Shown here: positions 45,131 to 56,065 of the stretch, in pieces
Layout: each line of letters begins with the position of its first letter
How positions within the stretch are numbered: position 1 is the stretch's first letter
NCBI RefSeq assembly: GCF_000346465.2
Contig: NC_034009.1
Location: forward strand, 26,849,643 to 26,913,642
Length of the DNA: 64,000 bases
Source of the DNA: Prunus persica
Lineage: Eukaryota > Streptophyta > Magnoliopsida > Rosales > Rosaceae
Reading direction: 5' to 3'
Program-made: the position numbers and the translations under genes
The notes under the pieces: generated by a model
Seen by the model: the letters and a program-made list of their open reading frames with translations, nothing else
Databases searched by the model: none
Told to the model about the DNA's origin: nothing

Positions 45131-48100
45131 ATGAACTGCTTGTCGTACGTTTCGTCATACACAACCGCCATTTTCAAAAGGAATGGTCGTTTCATGGCGA
45201 CGAGTTTTCTGTACAGACCTTGTTCGTGGAAAAGAAAATTGGACCTTTCGTGTGGGGTTAAGTGCATCAACTTAGAATCAACGAGATTCCATGTTCAGCT
45301 CTACTCGTCTCGAAGCAAAGCCAGCAGCAGCAAGACGCCGTCGTCTCGTACACGGAGGAAGTCAGAAGCTGAACCGGTTGTGGAGCTGGAAAAAGATGCC
45401 TTCTATGTAGTGCGCAAAGGAGATATTGTTGGTGTTTATAAGAGTTTCAGCGATTGTCAGGCTCAGCTTAGTTCTTCGGTAATTTTACATTTTTCATTTT
45501 CTGGGTTAAATGGGTTAATGTGCTTGAACTTCACTTCACTCTTTCTTTTTTGTTTGGAATTGTGGTAGATATTTGATCCTCCGGTTAGTGTGTACAAAGG
45601 ATACTCTTTGCCTAAGGAAACTGAAGAGTATCTTGGTTCATGTGGACTTACGAATGCCATTTACACAATCGCGGCTGCAGATTTGAAGGACGATATTTTT
45701 GGCAAGCTTATGCATTGCCCTTTTCAAGTAAGAGTTCACTTGCAACCCTCTGCAATTCGTTTTCCGATTTCGATTTCAAAAAGGCAAATTTTTTACTGTG
45801 TGCCCATTTGGAATTAAACTCCTAATTAGACTTCCAATGGAACAGTGAGATTTAGGCTTCCAATTTCAATTTCAAAAGTCCCCATTTGAAATTGAACTCC
45901 TAATTATGCTTCCAATGGACCAGTGAGATTTATCATTTATGGCATAGCAGTTGATTGTGCTTGTATCTTGTATTATATTTTATTTTTAGTAATTGTCAGC
46001 TCCTTTGCATGTTCTGGAGTAAGATAAAAAATGTACTATGCGCAACAGAGACACTTTTAACTTTGAGGTTGAAGAATGTAATAATTAGTCTGAGCTCAAG
46101 CTTTTTTGGACAGGTGTTTTTGAATTAATTTGAGTTGCTTCTCCATGCATCTCGTACTCATTATCTATAGGTTGGGAGTATAATTTATTTCGTTTTCACT
46201 TCAGGATCCAGCATCTTTGCAAGGTGGAGCATCTGTCATGGATGCACTCAAAAAGAGATCCCATGAAGTGCCAACATCAGATAATTTGGTGAGTTCATAA
46301 TCATGGCTATCTCTGAAATACCCTCATTGGAGAAAATGAAGAACAATTGTTGTATTCTTATTTTTGACTATCTACCAGTAAAATTTGTTGTATTCTTGAG
46401 CGTTTCTATTTCTTTATAGACAATAAAGATACATTATCTCGTGTGTTTCTGGGCATTTTCTATTTTGTTTCTTGTTTTTCCCTATTCAAATGTTCAGCTT
46501 CTTCTGTATTGTTAATTGTTTTGGTTTGCGTATAATATGATATAACAACAACTTAAAGACGTTGTAGGTTGATTTTGTTCTGTGCCTTGTGCGTCAGATG
46601 CATTTTGATTTTGCTGCTTTAGTTTCTACTTGTTTCAATGCTTTGCAGGAAGTAATTGGTTCACCTTCCATAGCAGATGATCCATTGAGGAAGCATGTCA
46701 AGATAGATCATTCCACTCAATCATTACCCTTAGATTCTGTAAGTTGAATTCGTGGTAATGCCAATGATGTCTGATGATTGGAAAACAAGCTTTTATTTTT
46801 TATTTTTCATTCTATAAATATAAACCCCTTTGCCCACTTGTTGGTGTCTCTCTAGTGATCTTTCACAGTCTGGAGTTCTGTACATTATTATCATTTCTTT
46901 GCACTTGTGTTGTATAACCAAAAAAAAGAAAAAAAAGAAATGGAAAATCATTTGGTGGTCATCTTATATTTTTAGGGCTTCTGTACTCTTGAGTTTGATG
47001 GTGCATCAAAAGGAAATCCTGGACTAGCTGGTGCTGGAGCTGTGCTGCGAGCTGATGATGGAAGTTTGGTATGCATTTTAGCTTTGGAGTTTGCATACTT
47101 TAAAACACAAGAAGAGTCTTCTCTTTGACCATGCTTCTTCTGTAGATCTGTAAACTTCATGAAGGTCTGGGTGTTAGAACCAATAATGTTGCTGAGTACC
47201 GAGCTCTGATTCTAGGGCTAAAATATGCTCTTAAGAAAGGTTTTACTAAGATTCGTGTCAAAGGTGACTCCAAACTCGTCTGTATGCAGGTATGTTATTA
47301 TTTTTGTTATCTTCTGCTAAGGGTGATTTATCTTTTATCTGTTTCTGTCATGGATTGTTATATTTTGTAATTCTTTTTCTGTTTAAAATGGTTTTAATCA
47401 AACTCCAGGGACCTCTGCTGCACTTTCAGTCTTTAGTTTGCATGTACTGGTTAATGTTTTTAGATGCCAATGCAACCATCTTTAAGTTGTCCTTATTGAT
47501 TTTGAAAAAGAAAATTTGATTTGACATATGCTCTGTTAGGGTCTTTAAGCTTAAAACACTGTGTACAGTGTTGTAATTTCTCAAAGGGCCCTTCCTTACA
47601 TCCAGTGTTTATGGTGTTTGATGCTTCAGGCGTTCTGTATTTGTTATTTCCTTTTGTATTTTTTTTTCTGCAACTGTATAACTGTGATGTTACTGGAACA
47701 GGTGCAGGGGTTATGGAAGGTCAGAAACCAGAACATGTCTGATTTGTGTGAAGAGGTGAAGGAACTGAAGGATAAATTTCTCTCCTTTGAGATCAGTCAT
47801 GTTCTCAGGGTGGGTAAAGTCGATTCTGTTTATATTATGTGCTTTACGATGCTTTTGTGGGTTTGTATTACAATTCTTGTTAAATGCTCGTCCATCCCAT
47901 TAATTCACCACCTCATTTGGGCTGCTTATAACATTCTGAGATTTTCTTGTATACCCAAAAGGAACTCAATTCTGAGGCAGATGCTCAAGCAAACTTGGCA
48001 GTCCGTCTTACGGGTGAGGCTGTCAAATCTGAGTTTGCGTTTATGCAGTTTCTGGATTCTGTATATGGTCAATCTAATTTATCAATGTATATGGGGCCTG

Positions 48101-48147
48101 TTCACTATGCAGATGGTCAAGTCCAGGAGGAGGAGTTTGGGAAGTAG
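45131..48147 (+). CDS. RNH1C: Organellar RNase H1, RNH1C-like (8 exons)
   Basis: Cleaves RNA in RNA-DNA hybrids; the Arabidopsis relative RNH1C resolves R-loops in chloroplasts (RNH1B acts in mitochondria). Exons are 45131-45478, 45569-45727, 46205-46288, 46649-46738, 46976-47068, 47146-47289, 47702-47809 and 47962-48147, all GT-AG and phase 0, giving 403 residues. After a targeting-type N-terminus comes a viroplasmin-like/HBD domain (about 88-165: FYVVRKGDIVGVYKSF, GYSLPKETEEYL). The RNase H fold has catalytic Asp at about 235 (LEFDGASKGNPG), Glu at about 275 (NNVAEYRAL), Asp at about 299 (VKGDSKLV) and Asp at about 349 (NSEADAQAN), all present. A second in-frame ATG (MATSFLYRP) 21 codons downstream could give an alternative start. 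The choice of RNH1C over RNH1B rests mainly on the DCC neighbour. Confidence 0.88.
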
Positions 48148-49061
48148 GTTAAATGATAGTCTACTGCTGGGTATGTTTTGGGTTGGTATGAAACAGAAAG
48201 TTAAGACAATAATCACAAAGTTTTCTTATTCTTTGGCCTAAAGTTGAATGCTAATGCAGGTGACCTGAGTTTTTGAGGGTTAGACCCTGATAAATTCAGG
48301 ATATTTGGGCTTCCAGCCGAGTGTACTATGAGCACTGTGGCTTGGTGATTTGCTGTTATGTGGTTCGTTGGGCATGAATTAACAGCACAGCCATGATTTC
48401 AGTTGCGAAACTGTCTGATTCGTAGCGTCTCTGTAAATCAATCTTTTGAGGGGCACCAGGGTGAAATAATTCATGATAGAAAGGAGACTCAGTTTCACAA
48501 ACTCTGATACGGCAAACATTGGGATTTGCAAGCCTCAGCATACAGAAAAGGAAAAATGCATAGGAGAAATGTGTTATTATAGCATTAGATAATAATTGTT
48601 TCAATATTCTTATAGTTTTTATGCACTTTTACGAACAGTTGGGAGAAATCTTAATGTTGTAACATACTTACTGTGTATACGATGATAAAAATGAAGCCAT
48701 AAAGCATGTACAATGTGACTTTCCTACCGTCTAATTGGCATAATTTGATGTCTGAATTGTTTCTCTCGAATTCGATTGAACTTGATACTATCTCAATGCC
48801 ACACATTAGGTTAGGTTCAATGGTGATAAATTTTATAAATAGAATTATATAAACAAGTGGAGAAAAGAACAATGAAATTAAAACTTTTTACTTGGAACAA
48901 TCAAATTAAATTTCATTTGAAGTTTTAACAGGCGAATACTTGGAAACCAAGCAAAAGGCAATTGGTTTAATGATGCGATCCCATTTAACTTTCTTCTTAA
49001 GTTGAGTTGGAAAATATAACCCTTGAAATACGGCGGTCGCTAGTCGGCGCTACTGCTAAAG
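48148..49061. other. Intergenic region RNH1C-DCC gene
   Basis: The 3' UTR of RNH1C and the promoter of the DCC gene. AT-rich. No other gene or repeat is recognised. Confidence 0.5.
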
Positions 49062-51243
49062 ATGACGGTGACAAGGTTAATGAGATTGCTGCCAAAACTA
49101 ACAACGACGAGACCTTCACTTTCTTCTTCATCTTTTCCATTAAAATGTTTATTTTCTTCCACATCATCATCATCACCGTCTTCGTCCAACGTCGTTTCAA
49201 GCACTGCTGCTGATGCTGTTGATCTTGGTGATGAAGAAGAAGAAGATGATGTACCCATCTACTCTAACCCAACTGCTGATTCGGCGGTTAAGCCCGTGAT
49301 ACCCACTCTTCTTCAGCCACGCGTTGTGGTCTACGATGGGGTCTGCCATCTCTGCCATGGAGGTTTCAGAAATCCCTTTTCCGCTTCTCCTTTTTCTTGT
49401 GTATTTTGGGCTCTGAATTTCTAGGTTTCATTTCGGTCCAATTTGTCAGATGGGTTCTGTTCTGTCTAAAGTGGTTTTATTTCTTTCCTTCTCTCCCCGA
49501 AAAACTGATAAACAGGGGTGAAGTGGGTGATTAAAGCAGACAAGTACAGGAAGATCAAATTCTGTTGCCTTCAATCGGTGACTGCTGAGCCTTATTTGAG
49601 ATTGTGTGGTCTTGATCGAGAGGATGTTCTTCGTCGCTTTTTGTTTGTTGAAGGCCCGGGGCTATACCACCAAGGCTCTACTGGTTAGTACCTCTCACCA
49701 TTCTTCAACTTTGTAATTGGTATGCTTTAGATGCTGGATTTGCCTGTTACTAGTACTTTGCATTGAGGTTGGTTTTGGGTTTCTATGTATTCTCATGACA
49801 CTCACCTCAAGTTCACATCTTTATTCATGGGCTTGCCCTTGTTTGAAAAATTAATTCATTGCTCAGTTACCAGTCTTAGTAAAGTAACAAAACTAAAAAT
49901 GGGTACTTATAATAATGTGGGACTTGGGTATCTATAACTCTTCTGTTTTAGACATCTTCTAGATAGGAAGCACAGAAGGGTTGGTTTTCTTAGTATTGTG
50001 ACCAGGAATAATATCGAATGACATTGCAAAATCTGAGTAAAGACTATAACCCATACTAGACATTCCACATTCTTTCAGTGTTTGATTCTGGATTGTACAT
50101 GGGGATTTTGATATATTGCTTTTGTAAACTAACCCTCTTTTATTTGCACCCATAATTCTGTCAATGCTGTTCGGTAAATAAAACCAATTATGAAAACTTT
50201 GAGGGAAAATGCAAATTGTATATGAGAGAGAGACACAAGATTAGAAGTCCATCTTTCCAAATCGAAGGACACAATTTATACACTTTTAATTTAGATCTGA
50301 TTTTCTTTAACTGCCTAATCATGGCTCTTTGCATGGGCTTTATAATAAACATGTTGAATTTTTGTTGCACAGCTATGATTAAAACAGGAATGAACTATGT
50401 AACTTCCCAGATATTTGGGTTTGGGGTTAGGTAGACATGCTTGATCCTTGTATAAGTAATAGTCTTACTGCAACCTTTCCATAGCCCATCTTTCCAAATC
50501 AAAGGAACTTGGATTTAGTTTCCCTTTAGTAGACTTTCTTCAGCCAGAATAATTGAAAATGCAGAGGAACACTTTTGAACCTCACATCCACACCATTTCT
50601 GAAGGTTGATACCATTAGGTTCCCCAGGATGGATGTCTAAGATTCTAGGGATTCTTCTTTCTTTTTCTGATAAAAATCATAGCATGAAACTTAGTTTCAA
50701 ACTTGACTCATTATTCTATGCATAGTTTCAAACTTGACTCATTATTCTATGCATAGTTTCAAACTTGACTCATTATTCTATGCATAGTTCTAGTTCTAAA
50801 CTTTGTTGTTTGAGAGAAACTTTCTGCTCTTGGCTTTGAGTGAACAAGACTCTAATCATGATAAACTAATAGAATTTGGGCAGATTTTTATGCATATGAA
50901 TGTATGAATGCAAATCATGTCAGTTGCAAGTGCTTTTCCTTTTAGCCTGCATCTCATATTTTTCGCTTGTAAGCTTTTGAAAATGTGGTCTAAATTTCTT
51001 AGTTCATATGTTTCTGCAGCTGCACTGAAAGTATTGTCATACTTGCCTCTCCCTTACTCTGCTTTAAGCGCATTCAGGGTAATCCCAACTCCTCTGAGGG
51101 AGATTGTCTATGATTATGTTGCCAAACGGCGCTATGACATCTTCGGCAAGTCTGAAGATTGCTTAGTCTTGCAAGAGAAAGAGTTGCTGGAGCGTTTCAT
51201 TGATAGGGAAGAGATAATGTATCGAGCTCGACCAGATTTTTAA
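49062..51243 (+). CDS. DCC-family (DUF393) thiol-disulfide oxidoreductase (3 exons)
   Basis: Small predicted thiol-disulfide oxidoreductase; the specific substrate is unknown. Exons are 49062-49362, 49516-49683 and 51020-51243 (GT-AG; the frame closes exactly), giving 230 residues. The N-terminus is Ser/Thr-rich and likely a mitochondrial or plastid targeting sequence (about 1-45), followed by an acidic linker. The family signature DxxCxxC is at residues 92-98 (YDGVCHLCHG). Conserved downstream words are IKFCCLQS, GLYHQGS, YLPLPY and YDYVAKRRYDIFGK, normal for DUF393. It lies directly downstream of RNH1C on the same strand, as At1g24095 does next to At1g24090. Intron 2 (1.34 kb) has a 31-bp tandem repeat. 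Confidence 0.88.
50692..50784. repeat. Three tandem copies of a 31-bp unit
   Basis: Units start at 50692, 50723 and 50754 with TAGTTTCAAACTTGACTC and are identical to one another by eye. They lie in intron 2 of the DCC gene. Confidence 0.9.
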
Positions 51244-51555
51244 TTAGCTCCCATAAAGCTAGCTATCACCTACGTTTTGGTTATGGTTGATGTAAAGAAA
51301 TGAAATAAAATATATCATTCTGTATACAATGTGGCTATTTTGATTACCACAATGTGATACAACAGTTTAGTCCTAGATTGCAGCTTTGAGCTGTGGCATT
51401 TCTGCATTCTGTTCTTTTATAAGCTAGATAAAAATCTTGGTTTGAGCAGAGTCCATAAAAAAGCCTCAAACGTTTTAACAGGTGTAACTAAGAGGGGGGT
51501 GTCCGGGGGAAGCAGAAAAAGCATATGCAAACAAAACGCTTATACTGGTGTTATA
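51244..51555. other. 3' flank of the DCC gene and of U5 copy A
   Basis: The DCC 3' UTR, with an AATAAAATA polyadenylation-like word near 51304, followed by the downstream side of the minus-strand U5 copy A. Nothing else is recognised. Confidence 0.5.
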
Positions 51556-51675
51556 GGGCTCAACAAAGAACGAAGAGCCCTCCAAAAATTGGCGTATGCC
51601 CCAATATGCGGCGCGCACACGGTATTCTTTAGTAAAAGGCGAAAGAATAGTTCGCTTTGTGCTCACCGCAGGGCT
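51556..51675 (-). ncRNA. U5: U5 spliceosomal snRNA, copy A
   Basis: 120 nt on the minus strand. It contains the invariant U5 loop 1 region CTTTCGCCTTTTACTAAAG, with GCCUUUUAC in the loop, which holds exon ends during splicing. The stem closing loop 1 pairs ATTCTTT with AAAGAAT. A consensus Sm site AATTTTTGG is followed by a GGGCTC...GAGCCC terminal hairpin. The 5' end is set at the conserved AGCC start, about 33 nt from the TATA. The best Sm site of the four copies. Confidence 0.95.
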
Positions 51676-51704
51676 CCGTGGTTTACAGGTGAGGGCTCAA
51701 TACG

Positions 51705-51713
51705 CATATATAC
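51705..51713 (-). promoter_or_regulatory. TATA box of U5 copy A
   Basis: GTATATATG on the minus strand, about 34 bp downstream of the USE. That spacing is the Pol II type in plant snRNA genes (Pol III types are about 10 bp closer). Confidence 0.8.
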
Positions 51714-51746
51714 TTGCTCTTCGATGCTAGTTTTGTCTTTCTCCGG

Positions 51747-51757
51747 CGATGTGGGAT
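51747..51757 (-). promoter_or_regulatory. USE of U5 copy A
   Basis: ATCCCACATCG, a perfect match to the plant snRNA upstream sequence element RTCCCACATCG. Confidence 0.9.
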
Positions 51758-52242
51758 TTAAGGTTTCCATCATTCTGCCAGCTGGACTTGAGAAGCATAG
51801 TTCTCAACTTTTTCGCCTTGAAAGGAATAAAAAATACATTTTATGCCCAACAACTGTCTTCCTTAGTCCATTCAGGTCATAGAAACTATTGAAAGGTGAG
51901 TTAAACACTGCTTCAAAATGAGCCAGACCAGGTTCATATTTCTCCTTTGAAACTTCTCTCAACAACTGTCTCCATTTGTCCATTCATTCAAGTTTTTGCT
52001 GATTAAAATCCGTAATAAAAATACCTGTAGGAAACCTTTTACCTTTTCCAGCCTCACTCACTATATCCTATTTCTCTCTCGTTGAGCCAAGTATGTATGA
52101 ATTTCATTAACGAACCTCGAATATCATAGAAGAAGCTATCGAATTAAAACTGAATCACCCATTAAGTCACTTACACAGAAAGCAAGGCAAAGAGACTTGA
52201 GTCTTGCTCGTTCACATTATCAACCTTGGAACTTGAATTATA
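51758..52242. other. Spacer between U5 copies A and B
   Basis: No gene. A segment at about 51958-52016 (TGTCTCCATTTGTCCATT and following) is repeated at about 52838-52890, showing that the U5 genes were duplicated with flanking DNA. Confidence 0.6.
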
Positions 52243-52363
52243 GGGCTCAGCCAAAGATGACTAAGTCCTCCAAAAATGGGCGTATGCCGCTAATTGCAGC
52301 AAGCACACGGTATTCTTTAGTAAAAGGCGAAAGAATAGTTCGCTCTGTGCTCACTGCACGGCT
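52243..52363 (-). ncRNA. U5: U5 spliceosomal snRNA, copy B
   Basis: 121 nt with the same U5 loop 1 and loop-closing stem as copy A. The Sm site reads CATTTTTGG, with C in place of the first A, which may weaken but need not abolish Sm binding. The 3' hairpin is present. It shares the AGCCGTGC 5' end and the upstream block with copy C. Confidence 0.92.
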
Positions 52364-52392
52364 CCGTGATTTCCAAGTGAAGCTCAAGCTGC

Positions 52393-52403
52393 TTAATATA
52401 TTA
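52393..52403 (-). promoter_or_regulatory. TATA box of U5 copy B
   Basis: TAATATATTAA on the minus strand, same sequence and place as in copy C. Confidence 0.75.
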
Positions 52404-52433
52404 GCTTCTCAGTTGTTGGTTTGTCCTTCTTTT

Positions 52434-52444
52434 TGATGTGGGAT
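52434..52444 (-). promoter_or_regulatory. USE of U5 copy B
   Basis: ATCCCACATCA, one mismatch in the last base of RTCCCACATCG. Spacing to the TATA is about 31 bp. Confidence 0.8.
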
Positions 52445-53124
52445 TTTGGTACATCATTCTTATCTTCACTTCCATGCCTATTAATGGCCATTACCTTTCT
52501 CTTAGATAATCGAGGAGAAACTTGTGGAACCATGAACAGTTTCAAGAGCGCTCAAATGATAACTTGCTCTTAATTCCATGTTGATTGATAAAGCCCTTCT
52601 AAGTTCTACCACCACTACAAATGGTTTGAAAGATTACATGATTTTCACTTCAAAAACAAACTTCACGTTCTTTCCCTTCCACAAATTCGTAGACTTGGCA
52701 CAGAGCCATTTCTGGTTTTCACAGAAGAAGATGCAACGGACTCGAAGCCATTTTCATAGAACACTACAAGTTCGCAGTACACTGATTCAAAATGAACCAA
52801 ACCAAGTAGATATTTCATTCCTTAGAAATTTATCTTAACAATTGTCTACATTTGTCCATTTATTCAAGTTCTTGCTGATTAGAATCCGGTATGTATTTAT
52901 AAAAAAAAAACTGAAAGACAATTGTGTCATTTGGTCTAATTTTTTAATTTTTTTTCCCCAGCCTCACTATATCCTATTTTTCTCTCGTTAAGATAGTATA
53001 AAATATCATTGGTAGAGAGATACTTTACGAATTTGACAGAATCACACATTATACAGTGCATGGACAGAGAATGACGTAAATTGTTGTTGCTCGTTCAAAC
53101 TAAAATTTTAGAACTTGAATTATA
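52445..53124. other. Spacer between U5 copies B and C
   Basis: No gene. It carries duplicated blocks: 52577-52610 (TTGATTGATAAAGCCCTTCT) recurs near 54850, and 52838-52890 recurs near 51958. The U5 cluster therefore arose by tandem segmental duplication with units of roughly 0.7-0.9 kb. Confidence 0.65.
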
Positions 53125-53245
53125 GGGCTCAGCCAATAATGGCCAAGTCCTCCAAAAATGGGCGTATGCCGCTAATCGCAGTGCGCACACGGTATTCTTT
53201 AGTAAAAGGCGAAAGAATAGTTCGCTTTGTGCTCATTGCACGGCT
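53125..53245 (-). ncRNA. U5: U5 spliceosomal snRNA, copy C
   Basis: 121 nt, collinear with copy B over the full length with few changes. Loop 1 is intact, the Sm site is CATTTTTGG, and a 3' hairpin is present. USE and TATA lie upstream in Pol II spacing. Confidence 0.93.
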
Positions 53246-53274
53246 CCGTGATTTGTACTTGAAGCTCAAGCTGC

Positions 53275-53285
53275 TTAATATATTA
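53275..53285 (-). promoter_or_regulatory. TATA box of U5 copy C
   Basis: TAATATATTAA on the minus strand, about 30 bp before the RNA start. Confidence 0.75.
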
Positions 53286-53315
53286 GCTTCTCAGTCATTG
53301 GCTTGTCGTTCTTTC

Positions 53316-53326
53316 CGATGTGGGAC
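53316..53326 (-). promoter_or_regulatory. USE of U5 copy C
   Basis: GTCCCACATCG, a perfect USE match, about 31 bp upstream of the TATA. Confidence 0.9.
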
Positions 53327-53457
53327 TTTGTTAAACCATCCCTATCTTCACTTCCTACCTAATCGGACTTTAAGAGCATTTTCATTTGGGAACCTTTCCT
53401 CTGTATTTGGTAACGACCATCACTTTTCTCACAGATAATCGAAGACAAACTACATAA

Positions 53458-53463
<6 letters not shown>

Positions 53464-53492
<29 letters not shown>
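53464..53492. repeat. (TA)n microsatellite
   Basis: About 14 TA units, in the spacer between U5 copy C and the retroelement. Confidence 0.9.
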
Positions 53493-53495
<3 letters not shown>

Positions 53496-53536
53496 GGATG
53501 AATCAGGTGGTGTGTTGAAACTTTCTCTACGTCTAT

Positions 53537-54710
53537 GACGATAGTTTTTTTGTTTTTGTTTTTGTTTTTTTTTCGGAGAAAGAGAATTCATTTATATAAC
53601 TAAAGACGTATAAAGAATGTCATGATACAGTGGCCTCGTTAAAACTTTTTTAGGACAACCTCATGGGACAAACCCCAGAGGAGGAAAGAGTACTACACAT
53701 GTCATGAACTAACAAGAGAGATAGATTTAGGTCACTTTGAACCATTACAATAAAAGAACAAATCAAAAAAGAAAACTAACACATAGACCTCCGACGAGAA
53801 TCACAACTATAGACCAACACAGTAGACTCATATAAGAGGACTGTAAAACATCTCAACTTTTAAAAGAAGCCTTCTATGAGCAAAATCATAGTCCTTTGAC
53901 ACCCATACAAACTACAAGCCATACCAAAGCAGAAACTAGGAGAGAATACGTAGGAGAAACACATAAACAACAGTAAAAGGACCTCTGAGAAGTACTCAAC
54001 TTCAACTCAGAACCGAACAAATAAAACCTCCTATGACCAAGCATAGTTCTTTGGTCGGTGCAGAGTAGAGAAGAGCACCACATCTCAACAACTACCACCA
54101 GCGTTGCTACTGCCGTTGTCGTTGAAACAGAGACAAAACATCAGTCACCATATATCACAACTCTCCCAAGGAGAGGCACAATCCAACGTCACCACATAAA
54201 CAATAATTAAAAGACCCCTGAGAAGCACTCCACTTCAACTCATTATCAAACAAAGAAAACCTCCTATGACCAAACATAGTTCTTTGGTCAGTGCAGAGTA
54301 GAGAAGAGCACCACACCCCAACAACTACCACCAGCGTCTCTGTTGCTGCCGTTGTTGAAACAGAGACAATTTATCAGCCAGCAGGTATCACAACTCTCCT
54401 GAGAAGAGACACAATCCAACGTCACTACTGTCGTCGCAGTCGAGACAAGACAACACTAGCCACCTAAAACACTACAAAAATAATCAAACAAAACAAATAG
54501 ACAAACGACCTAGATCCAAATAGATCTAGACTATCTAGAGAGGGGAAGAGGAAAGGAAAAGATGGGAGAAAAGGAAGGGGAGATGAGGAGAGGAATGAGA
54601 AGATGGGCAAAGGGAAGGAGGGGCAGTGGCCAACTCCCCTCTTAGCTTCCTTGCGGTTGATTGTCGACAAAGAAAAGGGGGACCAGAGTACGGCTAGGAT
54701 TTTTTTAGAG
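53537..54710 (-). mobile_element. Putative non-coding retroelement with a poly-A end
   Basis: On the minus strand the block runs from about 54710 to an A-rich tail (AAAACAAAAAC type) at 53547-53573. The word ACGTCTAT flanks it at 53529-53536 and 54711-54718 and may be a target duplication. It holds two tandem copies of a unit of about 232 bp (about 53975-54198 and 54206-54435) with TCCTATGACCAA, TAGTTCTTTGGTC and GCAGAGTAGAGAAGAGCACC. No reverse transcriptase is present. The class (LINE 3' piece, SINE-like or other) is not certain. Confidence 0.5.
53975..54435. repeat. Two tandem units of about 232 bp
   Basis: Both units share CCTCCTATGACCAA, GTGCAGAGTAGAGAAGAGCA and CAATCCAACGTCAC. They are internal to the retroelement block and diverged by a moderate number of substitutions. 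A weaker third unit may lie at 53845-53960. Confidence 0.8.
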
Positions 54711-54718
54711 ACGTCTAT

Positions 54719-55020
54719 ATATAGCACTTAAAAGATGATTTCAAGAAGGCAGGAATATCAGTTAAAATGTTGCTCACTACTTCTCATATAAAATCAATTA
54801 TTTGACTTACAATGTCTATTAGCTTCTTCACTCCGAGATGAACTTAATTTCGTGTTGATTGATAAAGCCCTTCTACAACTAGAAATTAGATTTTCACTTA
54901 AAATACAAGCACACAGCTATTTTTGGTTAACATTGACATAAGAAAATAAAAAGGGCTCTACGCAATTTTGATCGCATTAAAGTTACAACATTTCAGATAC
55001 AAGATTAGACTGTAATTGTA
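54719..55020. other. Spacer before U5 copy D
   Basis: AT-rich spacer with a block near 54850-54880 matching 52577-52610. No gene. Confidence 0.5.
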
Positions 55021-55146
55021 GGGCACCGCACCACAAGAATGATGCACCCTTGAAAAAAATAGTCGTATGCCAATATTAGCGGCGAGCACACGGTATTCTT
55101 TAGTAAAAGGCGAAAGAATAGTTCGCTTTGTGCTCAGCGCACGGCT
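55021..55146 (-). pseudogene. U5 snRNA copy D, probably non-functional
   Basis: The 5' part and loop 1 (GCCTTTTAC) match the other copies. The 3' part has decayed: the Sm site region reads ATTTTTTTCAAGG, lacking the G right after the U run, and the terminal hairpin has a different sequence. A perfect USE is kept at 55219-55229, but no TATA is seen in the 60 bases between it and the RNA start. Likely a pseudogene, or a variant U5 with altered promoter and Sm binding. Confidence 0.8.
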
Positions 55147-56065
55147 CCGTGCCTTTTCACCGTCAGCGCAAGAAGCACAATGTAGTAGCTCTGTGGTAGG
55201 TTGTGCAACTCCCCTAGTCGATGTGGGACTTTCGTTGCAATTAACTTTCAACACCTTATCATTTGTCTTGTACTATACGAGTTTCTATAGATTGCATTCG
55301 AAAACCTCATGGGATGTTTGATACATTGATTGGGTGGTTCAAAATTTAACTTGTTTATTTAAAAAACAAATCTATATCAAATTGGGTCTATTCTGTAAGA
55401 CTTTAAAACCATCTTTCAATATCCTTCTTTCCTTTCCTTTTTGTCCTTTGGAGGTCTCATGGCCTGTCTTTAATCATTATATTTTTATTATGAAGCTATC
55501 CAGCCTCACCACGAATGTGTTTTACTGAGCAGTAGCATTCCATCCCCTTGCACGCCAAGGTTAGGGTCAGATTCCAAAATTGGACGATTTCCATGAAATC
55601 GGATTAAGCCTTTGTTAAGAAAATTGATTCAAAACAAGAACGCAGAATTTGAATGATATTTCCTCATGACTGGATCCCAGTGTGGTCAGTATGATATTTG
55701 CATAGAAGACCAACAATGAGAAAGCTTAGTCGCCTATTGCAAATTTCCAACACTGAGTACTTTGACTATTGGACAAAGATAAATCACAAAGACAAGAAGC
55801 AAAAGATGAGATCATAAGGTAGAAAGAGCAGCTTTTCATTGATGGTTGGACCAAAAGCCTTCAAGTAGACACTCCCATCCCCCAGGAGTACATTTTCACA
55901 GCATAACATTACAACAAAAGGCAACTAATTGACTTTCGAATTTTTCCCTCGTCATCAGTTTTACAAGCATAACAGGAATCAAAACTGCTTGGCTAACTCT
56001 ATATATAACCTATGCTTACACTAGCAAACTACAGAGAAACAATCTTGCAGAACATGAGCTTTCTG
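55147..56065. other. Spacer U5 copy D - PRIN2
   Basis: It contains the orphan USE of copy D (GTCCCACATCG on the minus strand, 55219-55229), then sequence without recognisable genes. The right end (from about 55800) should contain the PRIN2 3' UTR. Confidence 0.5.

Noticed and set aside
45371..45727. Viroplasmin-like domain considered as a viral insertion
   Set aside because: The domain is a normal N-terminal part of plant and other eukaryotic RNase H1 proteins, spliced in frame with the catalytic domain.
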